From NCBI RefSeq assembly GCF_004766055.1, contig NZ_SPQR01000017.1, positions 1 through 61,305 of the forward strand: a DNA stretch of 61,305 nt, written 5' to 3'. Of this stretch, positions 9,336-18,001 are shown piece by piece. The notes beneath the pieces were generated by a model, which was not told the DNA's origin, did not search any database, and worked only from the letters and a program-made list of their open reading frames with translations. Made by a program: the position numbers and the translations under genes. Position 1 is the first letter of the stretch. The number at the start of each line of letters is the position of its first letter. The DNA is from Desulfosporosinus sp. Sb-LF (GTDB lineage: Bacteria > Bacillota > Desulfitobacteriia > Desulfitobacteriales > Desulfitobacteriaceae).

Positions 9336-10316
9336 TTAAAAAATACCAGGACTCATAATAAGGGCTTTTGGGTCTTTAGCTAGGCTTCGAAGCGCTGCAT
9401 TGGACCGCTGGACTGCCCAACCTTCATCAAGTAAGTTAATAGTATCTCTGTAGCGTTGCTTGCTACCGAGTAAGACAAGTAATAAATCCCCGTCTGACCT
9501 TGTGACATAGGATACAAGGCACTGCCCTGCTTCTTGGGTCGTACCAGTTTTCAAACCACTGTCTCCTGGGTAGAGCCCAAGGAGGCTGTTCGTATTCTGC
9601 ACCTCAGCGTAACGGTTTATTCCCCGTGCATCTTTCCATTGAACCCGAGCACTGGCCTGTTTAACATATTTCATAAGTTCTTCATTCTTAAGAAATAAAC
9701 TAGCAATTTTACCAAGATCATTCGCAGTCGTATAGTGGTTAGAGTCAGGCATCCCATGAGGATTTGTAAAGTGTGTATGTTCACACCCTAGTTTGGCAGC
9801 GTATTTGTTCATTTCTTCAGCAAAGGCAGGGATTGAACCACTAACTTTCACTGCTATAGCGGCAGCGGCATCATTGGCACTGTGGACATATAGAGCTGTT
9901 AGAAGGTCATGGACAGATATTTCGTCTCCAGGCCTGAGTCCAAGACGGGATCCGTCAATATTCACTTCAGTTCCAACGCGCACAATATCCGTCTCTTTCA
10001 ACGTCTGTAACGCCACTAGCCCAGTAAGAAGTTTTGTCGTACTGGCCGGAGCACGTTGTATATCAGCGTTACTTGTTTTCAAGACCTGCGTCGTTTGTGT
10101 ATCTATAAGTACGTAGCATAAATCGGGCGCTGAGGGTTCCGACGGTGTTTTAGAACTAGTTGTGTTAGGTGTAGTTGCCGCTATAGTAGTAAATCCTTTG
10201 GCAATAGACTGGTTTAAGTTGCGTAATCCAATAAGCGCAAAAATACTAACAATTATCACTAAAAGATATAGTTTTGTCTTGGTAAAACTGAAAAAACTGT
10301 TCTGAAAACGTTTCAA
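9336..10316 (-). CDS. D-alanyl-D-alanine carboxypeptidase (peptidase S11)
   Basis: Trims the terminal D-Ala from peptidoglycan stem peptides outside the membrane. 326 residues: a membrane anchor at about 15-34, a low-complexity Thr/Ser/Pro linker (42-65), then the S11 catalytic domain with ASTTK (Ser92, Lys95), SAN (146-148) and KTGTT (256-260). The C-terminal PBP5-like domain is absent and the protein is anchored N-terminally, unlike the second S11 gene here (32793-34049). TTG start with AGAGGGG upstream. It is followed by the Cys-rich small gene. Confidence 0.88.
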   Translation of the reverse strand: MKRFQNSFFSFTKTKLYLLVIIVSIFALIGLRNLNQSIAKGFTTIAATTPNTTSSKTPSEPSAPDLCYVLIDTQTTQVLKTSNADIQRAPASTTKLLTGLVALQTLKETDIVRVGTEVNIDGSRLGLRPGDEISVHDLLTALYVHSANDAAAAIAVKVSGSIPAFAEEMNKYAAKLGCEHTHFTNPHGMPDSNHYTTANDLGKIASLFLKNEELMKYVKQASARVQWKDARGINRYAEVQNTNSLLGLYPGDSGLKTGTTQEAGQCLVSYVTRSDGDLLLVLLGSKQRYRDTINLLDEGWAVQRSNAALRSLAKDPKALIMSPGIF

Positions 10317-10432
10317 TGAATAGCCCCTCTTTTTATAAGTCGAACGCGTCTTGACTTCTACTTCTTAGTGGTATGAATACGAACAACGTAATTATAACGA
10401 ATCTAAGTGCATAGGGCAAGTCTCACTCATCA

Positions 10433-11236
10433 TTACTGAGATTGCCCCTCTTCTCCCCAATATTGCCATACTGCCAGAAACGGATAGGGGTTGATCCATT
10501 GTCCATTTGGAAGTTCAATACCAAAATGAAGATGGTCAGGTGTTGTTAAAGCATCACCAGTATGCCCCATGCTTCCCACAATTTCTCCAGCTTCAATTCG
10601 CCTACCCTTTACAAGAAATGGGGAAATTGATTGTAGGTGAGCATAATAATAATAATTTCCATCATCACCTCGTACACCTACACGTTCTCCACCCAGCCTG
10701 TTCCAACCTAATTGTTCAACACAGCCTCCAGAAATATTAACTATAGGAGTTCCTTCTTTACCAAAGAGATCTGTCCCTTCATGCCTGCGTTTTCCTCCAT
10801 CTCGATCTGCTCCAAAACTATCTTCGTACCAAGTAATTCCTTTAACAGGGAATCTATACTTATTGGGAGAATAGTAAGTATATTGTTTCAGAATTCCACA
10901 ACGTCTTTGAACAGTTTTAACAGTATTGGGTGGGATTGATCCCCAATTCAATGCTGAAAAAGGAACACGGAGATTAAGCTGATCAATTAACCTTTGCGCA
11001 TCTTTTTCTGATAATGTCGACCGTATTGACAGAAGATCTTCATAGGAAATGGATGATGATATACGATGTTCTTGTGTACACTGCTTCACCAGTGCTGGAG
11101 ATAGTGAAGATAAATACTGATAGACATCTGAAGGAATGGACGGTGGGCGATGAATTAGCTGCCATGAAATCAGCGCAAGAAACAACAAAATACTAATCTG
11201 AGCCAAGCCCCGTTTAAAGTTCACTAAAAGTTTCAT
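10433..11236 (-). CDS. M23 (LytM-like) metallopeptidase, membrane-anchored
   Basis: About 267 residues from ATG at 11236, preceded by GGGGG; an upstream in-frame start at 11257 lacks a ribosome site. One membrane segment (ISILLFLALISWQL) is followed by a domain of unknown fold and a C-terminal M23 domain with the zinc motifs HEGTD (H and D ligands) and HLHFGIEL, plus YYYYAHLQSI. M23 enzymes cut peptidoglycan cross-bridges; all ligands look present. It is divergent from lexA with 108 bases between, and the single SOS box there may control both genes. Confidence 0.85.
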   Translation of the reverse strand: MKLLVNFKRGLAQISILLFLALISWQLIHRPPSIPSDVYQYLSSLSPALVKQCTQEHRISSSISYEDLLSIRSTLSEKDAQRLIDQLNLRVPFSALNWGSIPPNTVKTVQRRCGILKQYTYYSPNKYRFPVKGITWYEDSFGADRDGGKRRHEGTDLFGKEGTPIVNISGGCVEQLGWNRLGGERVGVRGDDGNYYYYAHLQSISPFLVKGRRIEAGEIVGSMGHTGDALTTPDHLHFGIELPNGQWINPYPFLAVWQYWGEEGQSQ

Positions 11237-11275
11237 TATCCGTCCCCCACTTTCCATAATCTTTTGATTTTACGA

Positions 11276-11315
11276 CGAACATTTGTTTGCAGTTTGTTTC
11301 TATGAATGATACAAT
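11276..11315 (+). promoter_or_regulatory. lexA promoter with overlapping SOS (LexA) box
   Basis: CGAACATTTGTTTG at 11276-11289 matches the Gram-positive LexA/DinR box (CGAAC-N4-GTTYG-like). It overlaps a -35 element TTGCAG (11287-11292), with a 17-base spacer to -10 TACAAT (11310-11315). lexA starts 29 bases beyond. This fits autorepression; the box also lies 40 bases ahead of the divergent M23 gene. Confidence 0.8.
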
Positions 11316-11344
11316 ATTTTCTGTGAAGATGGAGGTGTGAGACT

Positions 11345-11959
11345 ATGTACCCGGATTTATCGCAGCGGCAAACAAAAATCTTAGAGTTCATTAAACAAGA
11401 AATACGAAAAAAAGGATATCCTCCAGCCGTTCGGGAAATTGGCGAAGCAGTAGGTTTGCTATCAAGCTCTACTGTGCATGGCCATCTCCAGACGTTAGAA
11501 GAAAAAGGATATATCCGACGTGATCCTACAAAGCCTCGGGCGATCGAGATTTTGGATAGTTCCAGTGACATGTCTATTTCGAAGAAAGTCGTACATATAC
11601 CCATTGTAGGCCGTGTCATCGCCGGACAACCTGTTTTGGCGGTCGAAAACATTGAAGGCACCTTTCCTCTATCCGCTGACCTTGTTCGGCAAGATGATGT
11701 TTTTATGCTGCGGGTTCATGGAGAAAGTATGATTGACGCAGGAATTTTAGATGGAGATTTTATTATTGTCCGTCAACAAAATGAAGCGCGAAACGGCGAA
11801 ATTGTCATCGCTTTAATAGGTGAAGAAGCAACAGTTAAACGCTTTTTTAAAGAAAGAACGCTTATTCGACTTCAGCCTGAAAACTCATCCATGGAACCGA
11901 TCTATTCCCAAAATGTTTCGATTTTGGGAAAAGTTATTGGGGTCTTCCGTACCTTCTAA
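11345..11959 (+). CDS. lexA: SOS repressor LexA
   Basis: 204 residues, normal for LexA. The N-terminal winged helix ([27 protein letters not shown]) binds DNA. The C-terminal S24 self-cleavage domain has the cut site Ala93-Gly94 (RVIAGQP), catalytic Ser128 (GESMIDAGI) and Lys165 (EATVKRF). On DNA damage RecA filaments stimulate self-cleavage and derepress SOS genes. ATG start after GGAGGTGTGAGACT. It is the only plus-strand gene in a long minus-strand block, and ends at a bidirectional terminator shared with ddl. Confidence 0.96.
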   Translation: MYPDLSQRQTKILEFIKQEIRKKGYPPAVREIGEAVGLLSSSTVHGHLQTLEEKGYIRRDPTKPRAIEILDSSSDMSISKKVVHIPIVGRVIAGQPVLAVENIEGTFPLSADLVRQDDVFMLRVHGESMIDAGILDGDFIIVRQQNEARNGEIVIALIGEEATVKRFFKERTLIRLQPENSSMEPIYSQNVSILGKVIGVFRTF

Positions 11960-12014
11960 TAAAACGACCCTTAGTCAAAGATATGCTCTAAGAAAATCAG
12001 TTATCCTTCGAGTT

Positions 12015-12092
12015 TTAAATTCTCCCTCACAATAAAGGAGAGCAGATGGAAGTTCATCCACCAGCTCTCCTTTATTGTGAGGGAGAATTTAA
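12015..12092. terminator. Bidirectional terminator between lexA and ddl
   Basis: A perfect 29-bp inverted repeat (12015-12043 with 12064-12092) whose arms contain CTCCCTCACAATAAAGGAG; the 20-base loop can also partly pair. AAATT/TTT runs at the outer edges act as weak T-tracts on both strands. The repeat overlaps the ddl stop codon. Confidence 0.8.
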
Positions 12093-13192
12093 TTACATGA
12101 AATTTTACAGGTTTGCTTATCTTTAAAACGTTCTAAGCCTAATGATATTAACTGGTCGATTAACTCTGAATAAGAAATTCCTGTAGCCTCCCAAAGCTTA
12201 GGGTACATTGAAATTTCAGTGAATCCAGGTAAAGTATTAATCTCATTTAAATATATTTCGTTTCGTGAGGTAACAAAGAAATCGACCCGACTTAGTCCAC
12301 ACGCTTCAACAGCGCGGAAGGCTTCGAGAGCCATTTCCTGCATCCGTGTTGCCACGGATTCATTGACTGGAGCAGGAATCAATAAGCTAGAGCCAATATT
12401 AGAATACTTAGCTTCGTAAGAGTAAAACTCATGTGCAGGTTTTACTTCACCTGGAACTGAAGCTTTTGGTGTATCATTTCCCAAAACAGCGACTTCAATT
12501 TCTCGTCCATTAATAGATTCCTCTACGACGATTTTACGATCATATAATGCCGCAATATCTAAAGCATTTTTTAATTCCTCACGGTCGTGTGCTTTAGAAA
12601 TGCCTACACTTGACCCTAAATTGGCTGGTTTTACAAAACAAGGATAGCCTATATTAGCTTCAATTTCATTAAGGCAATCTTCTGGCCGATCGATAAAGTC
12701 GACGCGCAAAAGAGTTACATAGCGTGCTAAAGGTAAATTTTTCTCTCGGAAGACCGCTTTCATACGATCTTTATCCATCCCTAGTGAGGATCCTAATACT
12801 CCAGAGCCTACATATGGGACATTGGCCATCTCCAGTAAGCCCTGAAGAGTTCCATCTTCTCCGTAGGGTCCATGAAGCACTGGGAAGATAAGATCAAAAT
12901 GACCATCATTGGGAAGTACGCTACCATCTAAAGCCATAAAACGCGGGTGTGTAAGGTCAAGGACCAAAGTAACTTGGCGAGATTGATCTACCGAAGAAAA
13001 TCCTTCTTTTATCGCATCCTCTGGGCGAACACCCCAAAACCATTGGCCTTGTTTATTAATTCCTACCGTCTCTACACTGTAGCGGTTACGATCAATAGCC
13101 TTGAAAATAGACTGGGCTGAATTTAAAGAAACCTCATGCTCACCTGAGCGACCGCCAAATAAAAGAACCACTCGAAGTTTGTGATCTTCCAA
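12089..13192 (-). CDS. ddl: D-alanine--D-alanine ligase
   Basis: ATP-grasp enzyme joining two D-Ala for peptidoglycan precursors in the cytoplasm. About 367 residues if started at TTG 13192 (LEDHKLRVVLLFGGRSGEHE), which follows GAGGGTGGGG; an upstream in-frame start at 13249 has no ribosome site. Visible motifs: GGRSGEHEVSL (N-terminal substrate loop), HGPYGEDGTLQG, the ATP-grasp KPANLGSSVGI and EVKPAHEFYSYEAKY, and the metal-ligand EINTLPGFTE. The Tyr of EFYSYEAKY suggests the D-Ala-D-Ala rather than D-Ala-D-lactate type, though this is inference. Convergent with lexA. Confidence 0.93.
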   Translation of the reverse strand: MEDHKLRVVLLFGGRSGEHEVSLNSAQSIFKAIDRNRYSVETVGINKQGQWFWGVRPEDAIKEGFSSVDQSRQVTLVLDLTHPRFMALDGSVLPNDGHFDLIFPVLHGPYGEDGTLQGLLEMANVPYVGSGVLGSSLGMDKDRMKAVFREKNLPLARYVTLLRVDFIDRPEDCLNEIEANIGYPCFVKPANLGSSVGISKAHDREELKNALDIAALYDRKIVVEESINGREIEVAVLGNDTPKASVPGEVKPAHEFYSYEAKYSNIGSSLLIPAPVNESVATRMQEMALEAFRAVEACGLSRVDFFVTSRNEIYLNEINTLPGFTEISMYPKLWEATGISYSELIDQLISLGLERFKDKQTCKISCN

Positions 13193-13331
13193 AATGCCCC
13201 ACCCTCTCAATAAGTAATTGAAATTAAGTAATTGAAATTTAAAAACCATGTTATGTTATGCGAAGTCCCTTAATGGAGATACGTCTGTCACTATTAGTAG
13301 TATATGCCTGAAAAAGAAAAAAGGCTCCCAC

Positions 13332-13877
13332 CTATCGAGCAAGAGCACCTATTTGATTAAGAGGCCAATAGCGAAAGAGAGTTCGCCCAGTGATGTTTTC
13401 TATTGGTAAAAATCCCCATTCTCTTGAGTCAGCACTATTATTACGATTGTCTCCCATAACAAATACCGAGTTATTAGGAACGACGATCGGGCCAAAGTCA
13501 TTTTTCGACTGATCTACTACATAGGGTTCATAGAGTGGTTGACCATTCACATAAGTTTTGTGATTGCGTATCTCAATTTTATCACCTGGTAAGCCGACAA
13601 CCCGTTTTATAAAGTCCTCCGTCGAATGGGCACTCGGTGGCGGATGGAAGACAATGATATCTCCAGGACTAATGTGGTCGAAATGTTTGAAAAATAACTT
13701 ATCCACTATGACACGGTCTTCGAGTTGAATGGTCGGAAGCATCGAACCAGTGGGTATTTTACGGGCCTCAATAACATACGTTCGCAATACCCAAGAAAGC
13801 GCAAATGCAATTAGAACTATTTCTATTAATTCTAGGACGAATCGCATTGTACTTTTCGGTGACTCAGAATCTTTCAT
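13332..13877 (-). CDS. lepB: Signal peptidase I
   Basis: 181 residues, typical of Gram-positive type I enzymes (SipS-like). One N-terminal membrane helix (VLELIEIVLIAFALSWVL) is followed by the external Ser/Lys catalytic domain: Ser45 in PTGSMLPTI, Lys91 in FIKRVVGLPGD, and the GDNRNNSADSR box. It removes signal peptides from secreted proteins. ATG start after a GGGGTGG-like site. It stands between ddl and the PLP-enzyme gene without clear operon partners. Confidence 0.94.
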   Translation of the reverse strand: MKDSESPKSTMRFVLELIEIVLIAFALSWVLRTYVIEARKIPTGSMLPTIQLEDRVIVDKLFFKHFDHISPGDIIVFHPPPSAHSTEDFIKRVVGLPGDKIEIRNHKTYVNGQPLYEPYVVDQSKNDFGPIVVPNNSVFVMGDNRNNSADSREWGFLPIENITGRTLFRYWPLNQIGALAR

Positions 13878-13987
13878 AATCCACCCCTTTCTAGCCTTTA
13901 TAATACCACAGTACGGTGAATCTTTGAAAGGAAGACTGTGATTAGCATTTAAATAAATTCAAGAAGTTCCAAACACAGATATATATT

Positions 13988-15253
13988 TTAGCTTAGAAGT
14001 CCCTGCTTCCATAAATTCAGTGCTGCTAAAATGTTACCTATCTTCACATACATATGCGAAATGCCACCTTGCTGATAGACAATATAGGGTTCCCGAAGAG
14101 GCCCATCTGCTGAAAATTCGCTGGTTGCTCCTTGAATAAATGTTCCACCAGACATGATGACCTCGTCTTCATATCCTGGCATTCCAGACGGTATGGGTAA
14201 AACATGAGAATCGATTGGCGAGCCTTTTTGAAGTCCCTGGCAGAACGCTATCATCTTTTCCCTCGATCCCAGTTTTACGGCTTGAATTAGGTCTGTTCTG
14301 GGTGCCTCGGGTTCAGGATGTACTTCGAATCCTAACGCTCGCCAAAATGCTGCGGAAAATACCGCACCTTTTATGGATTCCGAAACAGTTAGCGGGCTAA
14401 AGAATAACCCCTGATAAAAAAGCCGCTGCCATTCCAAGGTTGCTCCCACATGCTCGCCGATTCCTGGTGCTGTCAAGCGCTGGGCTGCAAGTTTAACCAA
14501 ATCAGAGCGACCCGCAACATATCCGCCAGTTGGAGCTAAACTTCCCCCCAGATTTTTTATTAACGATCCGGCCATCAAATCCGCGCCGATATCACCCGGT
14601 TCCAGCGTTTCGACCAATTCTCCGTAGCAATTATCTACGAAAATGATTAATTGAGGATAGTTTGTTCGTGTAAAATCTACGAGTTCCTTAAGCTGGGATA
14701 TTGTTAGAGAGTTTCGCCAAGCATATCCACATGAACGCTGAACAATCAGCATTCGAGTTTTATTTGTTATTGTCTCGCTCAAAAGAGCATATTGTAGTTT
14801 ACCCTGGGAATCCAGAGGAATGGCATCATAGGATATGCCAAAATCCATAAGGCTCCCTTGCCCTTTTCCCCGTAGTCCGATAACTTCATCCAGCGTATCG
14901 TAAGGGGTCCCGCTGACAGAAATAACATGATCTCCTGGTCTTAAAACACCAAATAACGCAGCAGCGATAGCGTGGGTACCTGAAACAAACTGACCACGCA
15001 CAAGGGCGGCTTGGGAACCCAAAATTCGGGCAACCACGCGGTCGAGGACTTCACGACCTGAATCACCCAGGCCATAACCCGTTGTTCCCTGTAAATGATA
15101 TGAGGATACTCGTTCTTCCTGAAAGGCATTTAAGACCTTTTCGTGGTTTCGAGTTGCTGTTTTTTGCAATGCAGGAAGTCGTTGTAAAAGTGTTTCTTCT
15201 GCTTTGTCTATCGCTTCGCGAATTAAACTCGGCCATTCGGGATTTGAATACAA
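13988..15253 (-). CDS. PLP-dependent methionine gamma-lyase/YnbB family protein
   Basis: 421 residues of the cystathionine-beta-lyase-like family once labelled aluminium-resistance proteins (YnbB in Bacillus). Visible: YGLGDSGREVLDRV at the N-terminus, a cofactor-stacking region VSGTPYDTLDEVIG, the aspartate DNCYGE that contacts the pyridine N, and the PLP lysine in SLIKNLGGSLAPTGGYVAG. TTG start with AAGGAGG nine bases upstream. It follows hflX by 39 bases, the same hflX-ynbB order as in Bacillus. The physiological substrate is not settled. Confidence 0.85.
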   Translation of the reverse strand: MYSNPEWPSLIREAIDKAEETLLQRLPALQKTATRNHEKVLNAFQEERVSSYHLQGTTGYGLGDSGREVLDRVVARILGSQAALVRGQFVSGTHAIAAALFGVLRPGDHVISVSGTPYDTLDEVIGLRGKGQGSLMDFGISYDAIPLDSQGKLQYALLSETITNKTRMLIVQRSCGYAWRNSLTISQLKELVDFTRTNYPQLIIFVDNCYGELVETLEPGDIGADLMAGSLIKNLGGSLAPTGGYVAGRSDLVKLAAQRLTAPGIGEHVGATLEWQRLFYQGLFFSPLTVSESIKGAVFSAAFWRALGFEVHPEPEAPRTDLIQAVKLGSREKMIAFCQGLQKGSPIDSHVLPIPSGMPGYEDEVIMSGGTFIQGATSEFSADGPLREPYIVYQQGGISHMYVKIGNILAALNLWKQGLLS

Positions 15254-15292
15254 AAAAATTTCCTCCTTACAAAGGGAACATCACAAATAGAG

Positions 15293-16906
15293 TTAAGTCA
15301 CTAAGGAGCTCATTAGTTTCCATACTGGTTTTAAAGAATCCCCGCGTTTGAGAGACAACTGAATTGGATGAGGAAGCTGTTGAGCTAGGATGTTTAGATC
15401 GACTTCATCCATGACTAGATCAACCTTATTAAGCAAAGTAATGGTGGGTTTATCATTACTTTTTAATTGCGTTAGCACTTCGTGGACGGTCTCCGCATGT
15501 TGAAATGCTTGTGGATGGCTCGCATCAACAATATGTAATAAAACATCCGCTTGTTGGACTTCTTCTAACGTCGCTAGAAATGCCCGAAGTAATTGAGTGG
15601 GTAATTTTCGTATAAAACCAACAGTGTCGCTCAACAGCACTTCCAAGGAAGAGTTAACTCTAATTGAACGGACAATAGGATCTAATGTAGCAAATAATTT
15701 ATTTTCACCAATTGGTATGTCGGATTGACTTCCAGCTTGTTCCATCGCTGCTTTCATAAAAGTTGTTTTACCAGCATTCGTATAACCCACTAAAGCTATT
15801 GTAGGTAGGCCACTTTTCGTTCTTTGACGACGTTGAACCTCGCGATGCTGTAAGACAAGTTTCAATTCTTTCTCCAGCTGGTTAATGCGGTCCCTCATTC
15901 GCCGCCGGTCAAGCTCCAGTTTCGTTTCTCCGGGACCACGTGATCCAACTCCTCCACCCAAGCGGGAAAGAGCTTGTCCCTGACCTGTCAAGTAAGGTAA
16001 CAGATGTTTGAGCTGTGCTAATTCGACTTGAAGCTTACCTTCGCGTGACTGAGCCCGCTGTGCGAATATATCTAGGATCAAGCCAGTACGATCTAATACT
16101 TTGACTCCGGTTTCAGTTTCTAAAGTCCGTAATTGTGTTGTAGATAGCTCATCATCACAAATTACGACATTGGCTTCAGTTTCTTGTAAACGATGACTTA
16201 GTTCTTCGAGTTTGCCACTTCCTAGGTAGCTACGGGACTGACCATAACGACGTAGCTGGGCAAGTTGTCCGACTACGTCCACACCTGCCGAGCGAGCTAA
16301 TTCTCTCAGTTCCGTCAAATCTTCATTACTTCCTTGGTCACTATCTTCCAGTGCGATTAGGAATGCACGTTCCTTGCCCGATGCAGTCTTTGTGATTGTC
16401 AAACTCAAACCCTGCGAAACGTTTGAAAGCGAATCACGATAGTCAAACGTTTTCCAATGATCGGAATCCAAATTAACAATAAAAGGGTCACTTTCTCCGG
16501 AACGATAGGCTATTTGAAGACCAGTGAAATTTCCATCACGAACTCCGATAGAAGCCATGCTTTCGAGTTCAAGTGAAGCCAATGCACTCAGATCTAAAGG
16601 GCTTAAACGAAATTCCCCATTAGGGTGCGTATGAATACAACGCAAATGCTTCCCTTGGGACCTTCCCTTAATTGGCGGAAGGGCTACAGTCGCATGACGA
16701 CCAACTGAGGCTGCTATAAGTGTGCCAGGACGAGTTATATATACGGCAATCTCTCGATTCCAAAGTTCCGTAAGGCGCATTAGCTCTGCAAGAATCTCCT
16801 CATGGATAAGTTCTGAACGTTCAGTATTTATCTCTGAAAGATTTTTAAGTTCTTGTATCTGGCTTGCACGAATCCCAGACAAATCTCCCGAAATATCTAT
16901 GTCCAT
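15293..16906 (-). CDS. hflX: GTPase HflX with N-terminal JAMM-like domain
   Basis: Ribosome-associated GTPase that splits stalled or hibernating ribosomes. 537 residues from ATG 16906 (AAGAGG seven bases upstream; the longer frame to 16951 has no site). Residues about 180-365 form the HflX N-domain with GGGVGSRGPGETKLE; the G-domain follows with G1 GYTNAGKTT (374-382), DTVGFIRKLP, and NKVD. The extra first 160 residues carry H92-T-H94-P, then seven residues to S102-P-L-D105, an exact H-x-H-x7-S-x2-D JAMM metalloprotease pattern. HflX is usually about 420-430 residues in other bacteria. It lies 54 bases downstream of spoVK on the same strand. Confidence 0.92.
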   Translation of the reverse strand: MDIDISGDLSGIRASQIQELKNLSEINTERSELIHEEILAELMRLTELWNREIAVYITRPGTLIAASVGRHATVALPPIKGRSQGKHLRCIHTHPNGEFRLSPLDLSALASLELESMASIGVRDGNFTGLQIAYRSGESDPFIVNLDSDHWKTFDYRDSLSNVSQGLSLTITKTASGKERAFLIALEDSDQGSNEDLTELRELARSAGVDVVGQLAQLRRYGQSRSYLGSGKLEELSHRLQETEANVVICDDELSTTQLRTLETETGVKVLDRTGLILDIFAQRAQSREGKLQVELAQLKHLLPYLTGQGQALSRLGGGVGSRGPGETKLELDRRRMRDRINQLEKELKLVLQHREVQRRQRTKSGLPTIALVGYTNAGKTTFMKAAMEQAGSQSDIPIGENKLFATLDPIVRSIRVNSSLEVLLSDTVGFIRKLPTQLLRAFLATLEEVQQADVLLHIVDASHPQAFQHAETVHEVLTQLKSNDKPTITLLNKVDLVMDEVDLNILAQQLPHPIQLSLKRGDSLKPVWKLMSSLVT

Positions 16907-16960
16907 ACCATAACCTCTTATTCTAAGATTTCCTTTTATTAAAATAACCAAAAAATAAGG

Positions 16961-17929
16961 TTATAAATCTTCCAGATTGATATCTACAGGTAAAATCTGT
17001 ATTAGTTCTTCACGACTAGAGCTTGACTTTTGAAACAGCCGAACTGCCTGTCTTCGCACAGTTTTTTCTACAAGGTTACGGACAAGCCGAGCATTTCCAG
17101 CATAAGGTTGGCTATTAAGCAAACTTTGTAGGTGAGAGCGAAGGGCCTCCATCCCCTCTGGAGTTAGCTCATATTGTCGAGACTTCAGCATTGAATTCCC
17201 GATAGACAACAATTCATCAAGCGTGTAATCTGGAAAGTCAATATGTATAGGGAAACGGGAGCGAAGCCCAGGATTGGATTGCAAGAACCATTCCATTTCT
17301 TGACGATATCCAGCTAAGATGAGCACGAGATTCTCCTTATTGTCCTCCATCGCCTTAACTAAGGCATCTATAGCTTCTTTGCCAAAATCCTTCTCTCCTC
17401 CACGGGCTAACGAATAGGCTTCATCAATAAACAGAACCCCACCTAACGCCTTTTTTAGTTGTTCTCTTGTCTTCTGTGCGGTATGTCCTATATACTCGCC
17501 GACAAGATCTGCTCGCTCACATTCAATCACATGACCTTTCTGAAGAACTCCCAATTCTTTAAACAGTCGCCCGACTAAACGTGCCACTGTTGTTTTACCG
17601 GTTCCTGGGTTCCCCCGAAAGATCATATGAAGAACCATTGGCTCTGCTATTAGTTTTTCTCGAGTACGTCGCTTTTGAATTTCTACAAAAGCAAGCAATT
17701 CGCGGATGAGGAGTTTAACAGTTACTAATCCTATGAATGCTTCTAACTCATCAAGGATTTCCGCAAGTTTATCTTTGTCTTTTTCAAGGGGGGAAGAATT
17801 ACTCTTGCGGACTCGCCCTATCCCCGTCGGTTCTTGCGTAGTAATAATATGTGCTGGCTCATTTGGTAAGGGAGATTGAATGACCGGAGGTAGGTGATTG
17901 TCCGGTCTAAATGTTACACGTATTGTCAT
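16961..17929 (-). CDS. spoVK: Stage V sporulation protein K-like AAA ATPase
   Basis: About 322 residues of the CbxX/CfxQ/SpoVK AAA family. After an about 60-residue variable N-terminus come LDELEAFIGL.TVK, Walker A FRGNPGTGKTTVAR, the pore-loop region ADLVGEYIGHTAQKT, Walker B GGVLFIDEAYSL, sensor VLILAGY, and arginine finger region NPGLRSRFPIHIDFPDY. In Bacillus spoVK is needed for spore maturation and lies next to ynbA (hflX), as here. Start ATG 17929 with GGGAGG upstream; a GTG 12 bases earlier is possible. The spoVK role is inferred from family and order. Confidence 0.85.
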   Translation of the reverse strand: MTIRVTFRPDNHLPPVIQSPLPNEPAHIITTQEPTGIGRVRKSNSSPLEKDKDKLAEILDELEAFIGLVTVKLLIRELLAFVEIQKRRTREKLIAEPMVLHMIFRGNPGTGKTTVARLVGRLFKELGVLQKGHVIECERADLVGEYIGHTAQKTREQLKKALGGVLFIDEAYSLARGGEKDFGKEAIDALVKAMEDNKENLVLILAGYRQEMEWFLQSNPGLRSRFPIHIDFPDYTLDELLSIGNSMLKSRQYELTPEGMEALRSHLQSLLNSQPYAGNARLVRNLVEKTVRRQAVRLFQKSSSSREELIQILPVDINLEDL

Positions 17930-18001
17930 AAGTACAGGCACCTCCCATCCTTACTACTATACGCAAGTAAGGACAAAAGGTGTCCTAGAAAGCGGTTGTT
18001 A

